Source: JAXGYX01 sp040772065 (GTDB lineage: Bacteria > Bacillota > Clostridia > Saccharofermentanales > Fastidiosipilaceae). From it: a stretch of 64,000 bases of DNA. The stretch spans positions 124,001 through 188,000 of the forward strand of contig JAXGYX010000001.1 of assembly GCA_040772065.1 (NCBI GenBank). Direction: 5' to 3'. This document shows, piece after piece, positions 1 through 10,000 of this stretch. A program made the position numbers and the translations under genes. The notes under the pieces were generated by a model. That model was not told the DNA's origin. It did no database searches and saw only the letters and a list, made by a program, of their open reading frames with translations. The stretch's first letter is position 1, and every line of letters starts with the position of its first letter.

Positions 1-124
1 GGATTATCCAACGTTGTTATCCTAGTACAGCATAATACCGTAACAGTGGTTGGGTAGCGTCAATGGTTGGACCTGTTGACAAAGTGACAAGAATTGTTCG
101 TTTCTTTGCATAATAAACCATGAG

Positions 125-370
125 GTGATGTTTATGATAGGACAACAGGATAATCAGCTAAAAATGGTCGTACTTGATTTATCTTCCATGGTTTCGGAAA
201 ACCATCTGCTACGAATGATCAAAAAACACATTGATTTTGACTTCATTTATGATCGCATCAAAGACCGATATTCTACCAAGCAGAGGAGATCGTATCTCTT
301 TTTAATTGTGCGAATAATTTTGGACCTTATAGTTGATTTGCCAAAGTTATCCACGGTTTCTGACTTGTAA
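125..370 (+). pseudogene. IS1182-type transposase, N-terminal fragment
   Basis: The 81-residue reading frame resembles the start of IS1182/IS4-type DDE transposases. It has the typical opening with a 'DLSSMVSENHLLR' region followed by an 'IDFDFIYD' segment and a 'DRYS' stretch. Similarity fades after about residue 55, and the frame stops long before the DDE catalytic core, so this is a broken remnant. A better start may be the ATG at 134. It lies at the window edge next to other IS debris and polysaccharide genes, which suggests repeated insertion and deletion here. The family call is from memory of the conserved N-terminus. Confidence 0.6.
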
Positions 371-619
371 TTGTTATCCCTCTTTATGCACGAAATTCGG
401 ATTGCAATTGGATATTATCACAGATTAATGACATATAACGACAACCAAACTTGACAGGAGAGGACAGTGCCATTACCCTATATAATTGTTATGTGCGTAT
501 TTAAGAATGTTAAGATTTCATAGTTGAAGTCTATTATAAAATACGTTCCACATGAAATCATCTTAAAAATATGATGTAGGCGGGAATCAAGCATGTTGTT
601 CTAGGAATGGAGTAGTGTC

Positions 620-1791
620 GTGGCTTATAAAATATTTTTATCGCCCCCGAATCTTGGAAAAAAAGAACTTGAATATGTTAAAGATGCTTTCAATACGAAC
701 TGGATAGCGCCATATGGTCCGGCAATTAATGCTTTTGAACAGGAGATGGCTGCTTACATTGGCATTGACGCTGCTTTAGCTCTAAATTCTGGTACCGCGG
801 CATTACATTTAGCATTGCGTTGGTTTGGCGTGACACAAGGTGATATTGTTTTTGCTCAGACTTTACATTTATTGGAAGTTGTGTGCCAATACTTTACGAA
901 AAGTGTGAACCGGTGTTTATTGACAGTGAACCAAACAGTTGGAACATGTCTCCAATTGCACTTGAGAAAGCTTTTCAATGGGCACAACGTCAGAATAAGA
1001 TGCCAAAGGCAGTGATCATTGTCGATCTATATGGTGAAAGTGCAGATTGGGATAGTCTTTTGCCTATTTGCCGAAAATATGGTGTTCCTGTAATCGAAGA
1101 TGCTGCTGAAGCCCTTGGAACTGTGTACAAAGGGAAAAAGTGCGCTTCCTTCGGTGACATATCGATCTTATCATTTAATGGCAATAAAATAATAACAACA
1201 TCAGGCGGGGGCATGGTGCTGTCAAAGGATAAACAAGCAATTGAGAAGATGCGGTTTTGGTCCACACAAGCACGTGAACCGGTGATCTGGTACGAGCATA
1301 AAGAGCATGGATATAACTATCGCATGTCGAATATCTGTGCTTGCATTGGTCGTGGACAGTTGGAGTTCTTACCACATAAGCTTGAGAAGAGAAAACAGAT
1401 TCATGAGATGTACAAGTGCAAGCTTAAAGGTATTCCCGGTCAGATTAAGAGTGTGGCAGTAGAAGATTCTTCAAACTATTGGCTGAATCTTCTGTGTCTC
1501 GATTCATTTGATTATCAGGCCACTGATATCGTCATGCACATGCAAAACGCGGAAATTGAATGCCGACCTGCATGGAAACCGATGCACATGCAGCCTTTGT
1601 TTGAAAACTATGTATTTTTTTCTCATACAGCTGCCAATACACCAAGTGTTGATGAAGACGTCTTTAGAAGAACTTTGTGTCTGCCAAGTGGTGATGGTAT
1701 GAATGAAGCACAACAGGTAGAAGTGATTAGAGAGTTAAGAGCTTATTTTGAGAGGGGAGCGGACAAAAAGCTAGACTATGCCATTTCCTAG
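620..1791 (+). pseudogene. DegT/DnrJ/EryC1-type sugar aminotransferase, frameshifted
   Basis: Two overlapping frames (620-1015 and a frame running to 1791) together give a PLP-dependent nucleotide-sugar aminotransferase of about 390 residues. The first opens with an 'SPPNLGKKELEYV' type N-terminus and 'TNWIAPYGP'. The second carries 'PVFIDSE', 'WNMSP' and the PLP-lysine motif 'SFNGNK'. The switch lies at the TTT at 862-864, where one extra T would make the frame continuous ('TLTFIGSCVPILYEK'). The start is GTG at 620 behind a weak purine-rich site. The closest relatives I can name are EpsN/PglE-like transaminases that make amino-dideoxy sugars for exopolysaccharide or glycan, which fits the Wzz/kinase/phosphatase genes downstream. 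The break may be a real mutation or a sequence error. Confidence 0.75.
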
Positions 1792-1852
1792 GCCTGGAGA
1801 GGTCAAGCTAAATTGGATAAATAGTTAAGTCTTTTTGAGAAGAATCACTCTC

Positions 1853-1967
1853 TTAGTCGCAAGGGCTCTGATAATTAAGAGGTGTGTAGTCTTTGCGTAT
1901 TGTAATAGAGTTCAATGTATTTAAAAATCTCCTGTCTGGCTTCCTCCTGATTTAGATAGCGTACATC
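1853..1967 (-). pseudogene. IS3-family transposase, C-terminal fragment
   Basis: Read on the reverse strand, this stretch encodes 'YLNQEEARQEIFKYIELYYN' followed by 'TQRLHTS' and, after a one-base shift, 'LNYQSPCD' and a stop. That is the signature C-terminal end of IS3-family (IS150-like) integrase-type transposases (EEA..IF.YIE..YN..R.H..L.Y.SP). Nothing upstream on the same strand continues it, because at about 1967 the sequence changes into the start of an IS6-like element. It is a small dead remnant lying between the aminotransferase and wzz. Confidence 0.6.
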
Positions 1968-2146
1968 TTTTTTTATCTTTACCGAAGTGGTAAAGGCTTT
2001 TAGAGAAACAGCGGGGAAAAGTTGAATTAGATGGTATACTCTTCATAAAATCTGATTTGCCCTTTCCTTAGGGTGGTACCTGTTTTGTGGTGAAACGATT
2101 GTCCTAAGGCATTTCAGATCTCTTTTTTTATTAAGTTAACAGAAGC
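1968..2146 (-). mobile_element. Terminal remnant of the IS6-like element
   Basis: About 175 bp here match 42297-42475, the transposase-start end of the IS6-like element inside the CRISPR locus, with roughly 90% identity by eye. On the reverse strand it contains the terminal repeat (GCTTCTGTTAACTTAAT), a Shine-Dalgarno-like site, an ATG at 2046 and the first two dozen codons ('MKSIPSNS', 'FPRCFSKSLYHFGKDK'). The first zinc-ribbon cysteine of the other copy (TCPRC) is replaced by Phe. At 1967 it is fused to an IS3 fragment, so both are relics of deletions between elements. It ends 23 bp before the wzz start codon and so forms the immediate upstream region of the exopolysaccharide regulatory genes. 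Confidence 0.8.
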
Positions 2147-2169
2147 AGATTTGCTATTAGGAGAGAAAA

Positions 2170-2889
2170 ATGGAAAAAACGTCAAATGATTATTATGAAA
2201 TAGACCTTTTGCAGTTGCTCCAAGCTTTGTGGAAGCGCATTTGGACGATAGTGACTGTGGCAATAATTGCCGGTGCTGTTCTGTTTTGCTATGCGACTTT
2301 TCTGGTAACGCCTCTTTACGAGGCGGAAACACTAATCTATGTCAACAACAGTTCCGTTTCTCGTGAAAGCACGATTACCCCTTCGGAGTTGACGGCTGCC
2401 CAGAGCTTGGTCGACACCTATATTGTGATTTTGAACTTGCGCACAACGCTAAATGATGTGATTGAGCAGGCCGGGCTTCATTATTCATATGAAGAATTGG
2501 TTAAAATGATTAAATCCGGAGCCGTCAATAATACTGAGGTGTTTAGTATAAAAGTAACAAGCGCGGACCCACAAGAAGCCGAGTTGATCGCCAACACGAT
2601 AGCTGATATTCTACCGGACAAGATAGGAGAGATCGTAGAGGGAAGCTCAGTACGCATTGTAGACTATGCGACCTTACCTGAGAGCAAAGCTTCGCCCAAT
2701 GTTACGAAGTATACTGCTATAGGCATGCTGATTGGTATGATAATCACCAGCCTGGTAATTATCATAATGGAAGTGACGAACACGCTGATTGATAACGAGG
2801 AATACCTGATTCAGACCTATGACTTACCAATTTTAGCTATAATTCCTGATCTGTTTGGCTCAAGTAGTGGTGATTACTATAGATCTTAA
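2170..2889 (+). CDS. Wzz/YveK-type chain-length determinant protein
   Basis: This 239-residue protein has the architecture of Gram-positive polysaccharide co-polymerases (CpsC/CapA/YveK). A cytoplasmic N-terminus ('YYEIDLLQLLQALWKR') leads to a first membrane segment at about residues 22-42, then an extracellular domain of roughly 130 residues, then a second membrane segment at about 180-202 and a short cytosolic tail. In this family the tail activates the partner BY-kinase, which is encoded 22 bp downstream. The protein sets polymer length and couples synthesis to export. The start is supported by 'AGGAGAG' just upstream. Its promoter region is made of IS remnants, so expression may differ from relatives. 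Confidence 0.85.
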   Translation: MEKTSNDYYEIDLLQLLQALWKRIWTIVTVAIIAGAVLFCYATFLVTPLYEAETLIYVNNSSVSRESTITPSELTAAQSLVDTYIVILNLRTTLNDVIEQAGLHYSYEELVKMIKSGAVNNTEVFSIKVTSADPQEAELIANTIADILPDKIGEIVEGSSVRIVDYATLPESKASPNVTKYTAIGMLIGMIITSLVIIIMEVTNTLIDNEEYLIQTYDLPILAIIPDLFGSSSGDYYRS

Positions 2890-2911
2890 ACAATATTAAA
2901 GAGGAATAAAT

Positions 2912-3706
2912 ATGATGAAGAAAATAAAGGGACTAAAAACAGGTAATTGGGGCAAACGATCAAAGGCTAAAAGTGCTCATCTGCCGCACGAACGCAGAGA
3001 AGTCATTGGAGCTAAACTGGGATTTGCCGCATCTGAGGCGTATAAATTACTTCGTACCAATTTAATCTTTAGTATGTCAGATGCGAGTAAGTGCAAGATT
3101 ATCGGCGTAACCAGTGCACTTCCCGGTGAGGGGAAAAGCTCCACAGCGATCAATCTGAGCTATTCATTTGCGGAAACCGGTAAAAACGTACTGTTTCTGG
3201 AGGCAGATATGAGAATACCGGTAATTGCTAAGATACTGCAGATTCCTGAGTCTCCCGGTTTGTCCAATGTGCTTGCCAGAGTCAATACGTTGAATGACGC
3301 AATCCGGAGCTCAATGCTGCTGAAATCGCTATATGTGTTGCCCGGCGGCGAAATTCCTCCGAATCCTTCCGAGCTTCTCTCGTCCGTAAGAATGGAGCGT
3401 CTAATTAAAACGCTATCGACATCCTTTGATTACATCATTATCGACCTTCCACCGGTAAATGCGGTGGGAGATAGCCTTGCGGTATCAAAGCTACTTAATG
3501 GTATGTTAATGGTTGTTCGACAAAACTACTGTGATCGGAATTCATTAGCCGAGGCTATGCGGCAACTGGAATTATTGAAGGTAAAGCTTTTGGGTTTTGT
3601 GATGACCGACGTGGAGCAGACAGGAACAAGATACAAGAGATATCGAAATACATATCGAAATACATATACATATCAAAGGGAAGAGGACGAAAGAGATGGC
3701 CATTGA
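2912..3706 (+). CDS. BY-kinase (CpsD/YwqD-like tyrosine kinase)
   Basis: This 264-residue cytoplasmic ATPase is the bacterial tyrosine kinase partner of the upstream Wzz protein. Walker A is seen in 'SALPGEGKSST', the second Walker motif in 'LFLEADMR' and Walker B in 'YIIIDLPP', the three-part signature of the family. The C-terminus is a tyrosine cluster ('YKRYRNTYRNTYTY'), the expected autophosphorylation tail. By family knowledge, phosphorylation cycles control assembly of the export complex and can target sugar-modifying enzymes. A good ribosome site (AGAGGAAT) precedes the ATG. The phosphatase that resets it lies just downstream. Confidence 0.88.
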   Translation: MMKKIKGLKTGNWGKRSKAKSAHLPHERREVIGAKLGFAASEAYKLLRTNLIFSMSDASKCKIIGVTSALPGEGKSSTAINLSYSFAETGKNVLFLEADMRIPVIAKILQIPESPGLSNVLARVNTLNDAIRSSMLLKSLYVLPGGEIPPNPSELLSSVRMERLIKTLSTSFDYIIIDLPPVNAVGDSLAVSKLLNGMLMVVRQNYCDRNSLAEAMRQLELLKVKLLGFVMTDVEQTGTRYKRYRNTYRNTYTYQREEDERDGH

Positions 3707-3790
3707 TGGGGCTCTGCAAATGCAGCAAACTATAGTGCGGCGGCACGGCTACCTCCGAGATCGTCTGGATTAATATTGAACGGATTTAGT

Positions 3791-4501
3791 ATGTATGATT
3801 TTCACTCCCATATTCTCCCCGGAATTGATGACGGAAGTCGCGACGTCGTTGAAAGCCTCGCGATGCTCCGTGAGATGAGTCAGCAGGGTATAACACATCT
3901 TGCGCTGACTCCTCATTTTTATCCGGATAGGACAAACCCCATCCAATTTCTTAAAAAACGGCAATTATCGTGGCAGCGGTTAGCTCCCAAATTAGAGCGG
4001 GATATGCCGAAAATAAAGCTCGGGGCGGAGGTTTACTATTTTGAAGGGCTCTGCTTGAGCGATGATATCTTATCGCTCTGCTTGGAAGATACATCTTTGC
4101 TACTGCTGGAAATGCCGTTTTCCAAATGGAGTACCCGAATGGTTAATCATATAATCGAATTGAACGGTAGGCAAAACTTTCAAATTCTACTTGCTCATTT
4201 TGAGCGCTATCTCCCATATCAATCTAAGAGCACATGGGAAACTTTGCTTCAGAATGGAATTCTCATGCAATCGAACGCCGATTTTTTTCTTGACCGGTTT
4301 ACACGCCGTACGGCTATGAAGATGTTAAAAAATGGGAACATTCATGTGCTCGGTTCGGATTGCCACAATATGGTCAATCGAAAGCCAAATTTAGGCAGCG
4401 CAATGGACGCCATTGAAAAAAAACTGGGTGCAAGAAAGATTGAGGAGTTGCATTCTTATGGCAGCAGACTATTTGATGGAGATTGGAAGGTCAACATCTA
4501 A
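3791..4501 (+). CDS. CpsB/YwqE-type PHP tyrosine-protein phosphatase
   Basis: This is a PHP-fold metal-dependent phosphatase of about 236 residues from the ATG at 3791; a TTG at 3776 is a weaker alternative start. The metal ligands are visible in 'DFHSHILPGIDDGS' at the N-terminus, 'LTPHFYP' near residue 45 and 'GSDCHN' near the end. In capsule loci this enzyme dephosphorylates the tyrosine tail of the BY-kinase. It completes the Wzz-kinase-phosphatase triad. No glycosyltransferase, flippase or polymerase gene follows it in this window, so the synthesis genes must lie upstream of position 1 or elsewhere, or have been lost. Confidence 0.87.
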   Translation: MYDFHSHILPGIDDGSRDVVESLAMLREMSQQGITHLALTPHFYPDRTNPIQFLKKRQLSWQRLAPKLERDMPKIKLGAEVYYFEGLCLSDDILSLCLEDTSLLLLEMPFSKWSTRMVNHIIELNGRQNFQILLAHFERYLPYQSKSTWETLLQNGILMQSNADFFLDRFTRRTAMKMLKNGNIHVLGSDCHNMVNRKPNLGSAMDAIEKKLGARKIEELHSYGSRLFDGDWKVNI

Positions 4502-4577
4502 GTGGTCAACGCCGGACTGAATCAGAATCAGCCCTATGGCGGTCGAAGAAGTGACTGAGCATAAACGGAGAACCGGC

Positions 4578-5660
4578 ATGACATCATTTATATTAATCCT
4601 TATCGCCCTCCCATTAGTATTGTCGCTATGGAACCTTTTCACATTCATATGGTATCTGGCGAAGAAAAAAGAAAGACGCTTTAATAAATGGATCGAAATC
4701 GTTGCAATATTGATCGGCGTCGGCTATCAGGCCTTCTATATGGAGGTCGCGTCCGGTGTCGTTTTCGCCAACTGGGATGTCCAATTATATAATTCTCAGG
4801 TGCACAGCATGATCGCGCCGGATTACGCGCCGACCATCAGCGTCATCTTGCTGATCGCCCTGATCGGCTACATTGTCATTCGCTTTGTTCCGGCGGGCGG
4901 ACAATCTCCGATCGTGTCGGTTGTCGGAATCGCTGCGATCTATTTGGGTATTGGCGTCAGTTTGCTGTGGTGCGTCCAGACCGTCAGTGACATTTTCCTG
5001 CTCATTTTGCCGATAAACTGCATCCTTATTTTGATCAAAGCCATTTACATATTCGTTCGGCAAAAAAACAACCTAATGCAAGACAAGACCAATCCGACAA
5101 GATTCAAACGCTTGTCCAAGCTGCTGAACAACGCGGCCAATCTTCCCTGGCTGGCGCTGTTATTTGTGATTCCACTGCTCGGCGTGATCATTTTGATTCT
5201 TTTGCTGTTTGGGCAAGAGCCAAATAGTGTGATCAAAGCCTGGACCGAAACTGCCGACTGGACGATGTCTCAAAAGACAGCTCCACAAAACATATTCTAT
5301 GACGAACACTATCTTTGCACGGTGGCTGCCGGCGGGCATCAAAAGGTTGTCAAACCGATCCGCACGGGGCTGCGCCATGGCAACCGCGTGATTGTAAATC
5401 GCCAGCTTTGTGTCGCCAACGCCTTTGAACAAGTTTTGGAAGAGAGGACACCTCGATTTCACAAATTAGTTCGTGGCACCTATGACAAGCTGGGCTATCC
5501 AATTTCCAAACATATACGCTCAAAGCTGTTGGCCGACATCATCTATTTCTTGATGAAACCGCTGGAATGGTTCTTTTTGCTGGTCTTGTATTCGGTCGAT
5601 CTCCATCCGGAGGATCGCATCGCGGTGCAGTATCCGCATGCTCCTTTGCCCAAAGAGTGA
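4578..5660 (+). CDS. DUF6688-like multi-pass membrane protein
   Basis: From the ATG at 4578, which has GGAGAA in front, the protein has about 360 residues; an ATG at 4536 lacks a ribosome site. It starts with about six hydrophobic segments (the first 'FILILIALPLVLSLW', the last near 'LALLFVIPLLGVIILILLLF'). A soluble C-terminal half follows with 'YLCTVAAGGH', 'RHGNRVIVNRQLCVANAFEQ' and 'YGYP/LGYPISKHI'-type motifs, which I associate with the DUF6688 family. Function is unknown. It stands alone, with about 180 bp before the next gene. It could equally be called a conserved membrane protein of unknown role. Confidence 0.6.
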   Translation: MTSFILILIALPLVLSLWNLFTFIWYLAKKKERRFNKWIEIVAILIGVGYQAFYMEVASGVVFANWDVQLYNSQVHSMIAPDYAPTISVILLIALIGYIVIRFVPAGGQSPIVSVVGIAAIYLGIGVSLLWCVQTVSDIFLLILPINCILILIKAIYIFVRQKNNLMQDKTNPTRFKRLSKLLNNAANLPWLALLFVIPLLGVIILILLLFGQEPNSVIKAWTETADWTMSQKTAPQNIFYDEHYLCTVAAGGHQKVVKPIRTGLRHGNRVIVNRQLCVANAFEQVLEERTPRFHKLVRGTYDKLGYPISKHIRSKLLADIIYFLMKPLEWFFLLVLYSVDLHPEDRIAVQYPHAPLPKE

Positions 5661-5841
5661 AGGCGTCATAATCTACCTGAATAGCGACGAATGACCGATC
5701 GGTCCGCGAGGATTAAGATCGGCCCGCCTTCCGCGCCGAGATCGACACTTACCGTTCATCTTTTAGTTGTCCGGTGCGGATGGATCGTGTCATAATTGAT
5801 CTAGTAGAGATCGGCTGGAGATCCACGAGGAGGGCTTTCAA

Positions 5842-6207
5842 ATGGCGATACAGATTAAGCGCATCTACAATCCGTTCGAGCAAAGTGATGGAGTACGCTT
5901 GCTGGTGGATCGGTTGTGGCCAAGAGGTATTTCCAAAGAAAAGGCGCGGCTGGATGGCTGGGTCAAAGAGTTGGCGCCCAGTTCCGACTTGCGGACCTGG
6001 TTTGGCCACGAGGCGGAGAAGTTTGACGAGTTTTCCGTCCGCTACCAAGAAGAGCTGGACACGAGCGCCGAGGCTCAAGAGGAAGTTCAAGAGGTCTTGC
6101 GTCAAAGCGAGGACAACACGGTCACCTTGCTCTATGGCGCCAAAGATCCGCAAATCAACCATGCCGTCATCTTGAAATCCTATATTGAATCCAAGGCGAA
6201 GAATTGA
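5842..6207 (+). CDS. DUF488 family protein (YeaO-like)
   Basis: This 121-residue protein matches the short DUF488 family: 'IKRIYNP' at the start, the signature 'LLVDRLWPRGISKEKA', 'LAPSSDLRTWFGH' and a late 'TLLYGAKD'. A strong AGGAGGG precedes the ATG. Members are small soluble proteins of unsettled function that often occur singly. There is no clear operon partner, since the neighbours are a membrane protein 180 bp upstream and a repeat-bearing gap downstream. Confidence 0.85.
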   Translation: MAIQIKRIYNPFEQSDGVRLLVDRLWPRGISKEKARLDGWVKELAPSSDLRTWFGHEAEKFDEFSVRYQEELDTSAEAQEEVQEVLRQSEDNTVTLLYGAKDPQINHAVILKSYIESKAKN

Positions 6208-6269
6208 GATAAAAAGCGAAGATTATAAACTGGAAGAGATGTTTGACCGCGTTCATCGCCTCCTATCAG

Positions 6270-6327
6270 TTTAAGGTCGATCCCATTCAGTTTAAGGTCG
6301 CTCCCATCTATTTAAGGTCGATCCCAT
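6270..6327. repeat. Three tandem copies of a 17-bp motif
   Basis: The motif TTTAAGGTCGATCCCAT occurs at 6270-6286, at 6291-6307 (one base changed) and at 6311-6327, at a period of 20-21 bp. The gap between the DUF488 gene and the MarR gene (6208-6480) holds nothing else I can name. Repeated short blocks of this kind are typical of the ends of some insertion sequences, such as the multiple terminal repeats of IS21-type elements, or of iterated regulator sites. No transposase frame is attached here. Confidence 0.6.
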
Positions 6328-6480
6328 CTATCTGATATTAATTTCCGATTTTTGGGGCGTTTCCCCGTACTAATTTATTTATACTGCACATAGTTTGAGC
6401 CGGATTCTTGACCCGAATAACCTAACACTGATAAATTGCTAGCAGTACTAGCTTATTGATGTGTAGAGGGAGGGCGACCT

Positions 6481-6912
6481 GTGGATTATGAAGAGTCCGC
6501 CAAACAATTTCTTTTTAAAAGTTATCAATTAAAGAAAATCCATCATCAACAAATGATTGATGAATGTCTACAGGGTGAGGTTTTCGCGCTCCTATATATT
6601 GAGCGGCGAAACGATTTTGTGTTGCCGAGTGAAATCAGCGACGAGATGAAGATCAGCTCGGCGCGGGTGGCGACTATTTTAAACAATCTTGAGCGCAAAG
6701 GCCTGATTAAAAGAGAAATCGATCTCGTTGATCGCAGGCGGATCTTGGTGTCTTTGACGCCATCCGGTGACGAGCGTGCGAAGCAAAATAATCGAAAGGT
6801 CATTCAGTTGATCACGAGTATGCTTGAGTCGCTGGGTGAGCGGGACGCCAAGGAATTTGTCAGGATCACCGGGCGAATCGTCGATCTGGCCATTGAAACG
6901 GCGGATGATTAA
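6481..6912 (+). CDS. MarR-family transcriptional regulator
   Basis: This 143-residue winged-helix regulator starts at GTG 6481 behind GGGAGGG. The recognition region 'MKISSARVATILNNLERKGLI' is followed by the wing 'KREIDLVDRRRILVSLTPSGDE', the classic MarR pattern. It sits 89 bp upstream of a large ABC exporter in the same direction. By analogy with MarR-transporter pairs, it probably represses that transporter and itself and is released by a substrate-like ligand. The ligand cannot be read from the sequence. Confidence 0.85.
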   Translation: MDYEESAKQFLFKSYQLKKIHHQQMIDECLQGEVFALLYIERRNDFVLPSEISDEMKISSARVATILNNLERKGLIKREIDLVDRRRILVSLTPSGDERAKQNNRKVIQLITSMLESLGERDAKEFVRITGRIVDLAIETADD

Positions 6913-7001
6913 CGGCGTTCGATCCCGACCGGGCTACAATGAAAAATGAGAGCGCATGACAAAGCGCCGCCTTGAAGGAGGCGTGAGGAGAAGGACAGAA
7001 G

Positions 7002-10000
7002 ATGCTTGAACTGAATAACATAATTAAACAATATCCTGCGGGTGATCAACCGGTCGAAGCCCTCCGGGGCGTGAGCCTGAAATTTCGCCAAAGTGAGTTT
7101 GTGTCCATCCTGGGTCCGTCAGGATGCGGCAAGACCACCTTGCTGAACATCATCGGCGGACTGGATAAATATACAAGCGGAGATCTGATCATCAATGGCA
7201 AGTCCACCAAGGACTTCAAAGACCGTGACTGGGACACCTATCGAAACCATTCGATCGGATTCGTGTTCCAAAACTATAACCTGATTCCCCATCAGACGGT
7301 GTTGCAAAATGTTGAAATCGCGCTCGCCGTGTCCGGTGTGTCAAAGTCCAAACGCAGAAAAAGGGCGAAAGAGGCGTTGGAGCGGGTTGGGCTGGGTGAT
7401 CAGTTGCATAAAAAGCCAAATCAGATCTCCGGCGGTCAGACACAACGAGTCGCGATCGCTCGCGCTCTGGTCAACGATCCGGACATTATTTTGGCGGACG
7501 AGCCGACCGGAGCCTTGGATACCAAAACCGGTGTCCAGGTCATGGAAATCCTCAAAGAGATTGCGCGCGATCGCCTGGTCGTGATGGTCACCCACAATCC
7601 GACCCTCGCGAATGAGTATTCCTCAAGAATCATTCAGATGCTGGACGGACAGGTCACAAGCGACTCGTCGCCGCCGGAGACCATCGAGCGGACCAAGTTC
7701 AAGGCGACGGGCAAGAAACCCTCGATGTCGTTCGCGACGGCGTTCATGCTTTCGCTTAAGAACCTGTTCACAAAAAAAGGGCGCACGATTTTGACCTCCT
7801 TCGCCGGCAGCATCGGCATAATGGGTATCGCCCTGGTGCTGGCGGTCTCCACCGGCATGACAAGTTATATTGATACCGTGCAGGAGGACGCCTTGACCTC
7901 GTATCCGTTGCGTATCGAAGAGACCTCGGTCGATATGACCACTTTGATGGAAACGTTTATGAATGCCGCCGGTTCGGAGAGCGAGCACGACACGGACGCC
8001 GTCTATCAGAAGGCGTCTCTCTACGACATGGTGTCCGCGCTGAACAGTCTGGAGAGCAGTGAGAATGATCTGAGGTCATTCAAGGCTTTTTTGGAGAGTG
8101 AGACGGCCGGGGAAGATGAACAGGGGATGGCGGAGGCGATCACCGGATTGCAATATTCCTACGACCTCGGCCTTAATATCTATACAAAGAACGAGGACGG
8201 TGACATCCTGCTGTCCGACAGTCAGCAGCTGTTGCGAGACTTGATGACCGAGCATATGGGGACGGACATACCGTTTGTCAAGGCAATGACAAGCGACACG
8301 CATTCCGAGGGGATGGAATCGATGAGATCCAATATGGATTCTCTGGGCATGGGTATGGGCATGATGAAGATGAATCTGTGGCAGGAGATTTTACCGGGCC
8401 TAAATGGCGAGCCGGTCAATGATGTCTTGCGCAAACAATATGAGTTGGTCGATGGAGCCTGGCCGGAGCGGTATGATGAGATTATTTTGGTGCTGGACGA
8501 GAACAACGAATTGGATGACCTGACGGTTTACGCGCTGGGTCTGGAGCAAAAAGAAGCGATGGACTCGATCATGACGGCGGCGGTTGAGGGAGAGGAAATC
8601 GAGGCGAACGAGAGGCGCTGGAGCTATGACGAGTTGGTTGGCGGCGAGTATCGTGTGATTTTGGACGCGGACAGCTACCGTTATGACGAGCAGACCGGTT
8701 TTTATACCGATCTTAGAAAAACCGACGCTGGGCTCAGGTATCTCTATGACGACGCACTTGTTTTAAAAATTTCGGGCATCGTCCGTCCGTCGGCTGACGC
8801 GCAATCGACCATTTTGTCCGGAGCGATCGGCTATACGGAGGATTTGACAAAATATATTGTGGAGCATTCCAAAGATTCGTCGATCATTCAGGCGCAAAAG
8901 GATCAGCCGACCACCGATATTCTAACCGGCCTGCCGTTCGAATCGAACAAGGTGGATTTGACCGCCGAGCAGAAGGCAAGCGAGTTGACCGATTATCTTT
9001 CAGATCTGGATCAGGATGGAAAGGCGGCCGCCTATGTCAAAATCGCAAGCCTGCCGACGCCTGAGCAGGTCGACTCCATGGTCACCGACGCGCTGGACAG
9101 CCATGACCGCGCGGACAGGGAGGAGATCTTGTTGGAAGGGCTGGTGGAGACGATGAATATCGATCCTGAGGACGCCGAGGAGTACGTCGCCGCACTGAGC
9201 GATGACGAGATGTCCGACCTGTTCACCGTCGCCATCACCGAACAATATAAGAATCAATATGCGCAGCAGGCTCAAACTCAACTGATCTCACTGAGTCCGG
9301 CGCAACTTGCCGCGACGCTGGATCAGGAGTTGGCTGACTATACCGAAGAAGAATGGGCCTTCTATTATGATGAGACGATGGAGTTTTCGGAAAACACATA
9401 CAAAGGAAATCTTGCGCAGATGGGCTATGTGGATTTGGATTCGCCCAGCGTGATCAATATTTTCGCATCCTCATTTCAGAACAAAGACATCATTGAAGAC
9501 GCGATTCAAGACTATAACGAAGGCAAACCGGAATTGTCGCAGATCACCTATGTTGATTATCTAGGTATCATGATGTCCGCGATCACGAGCATCATCAACG
9601 CCATAACCTATGTGCTGTTGGCATTTGTCGCCATATCTTTGGTCGTCTCCTCGATTATGATCGGTGTGATCACTTTGATATCCGTTCAGGAACGGACAAA
9701 AGAGATCGGCATTTTGCGGGCCATCGGCGCGTCCAAAGCGGATGTGTCCGGCATGTTCAACGCAGAGACCGTGATCATCGGGCTGGCATCCGGTTTGATC
9801 GGCGTGGCGGTCACCTACTTACTTTGCATTCCGATCAATTTGCTGTTGCACAAACTGACGGGCATAGCCGCGTTAAACGCGTTCCTGCCTGTGAAGGCGG
9901 CCGTTATATTGGTCGTCATCAGTATTGCGCTTTCATTGATTGCGGGATTGATTCCATCGAGAAGCGCCGCGAAAAAAGACCCGGTCGTCGCTTTGCGAAC

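Noticed and set aside
1955..1966. 12-bp identity (GATAGCGTACAT) with the left end of the IS256-type element
   Set aside because: On the reverse strand these bases belong to the IS3 transposase coding remnant (DVRYL). The match does not extend and no IS256 sequence follows.
2070..2080. T-box-like string AGGGTGGTACC followed by a hairpin and T-run upstream of wzz
   Set aside because: The stretch lies inside the IS6-like remnant and is matched in the element at 42404-42414. On the reverse strand it is the untranslated end before the transposase start, not an aminoacyl-tRNA sensor, and no synthetase gene follows.
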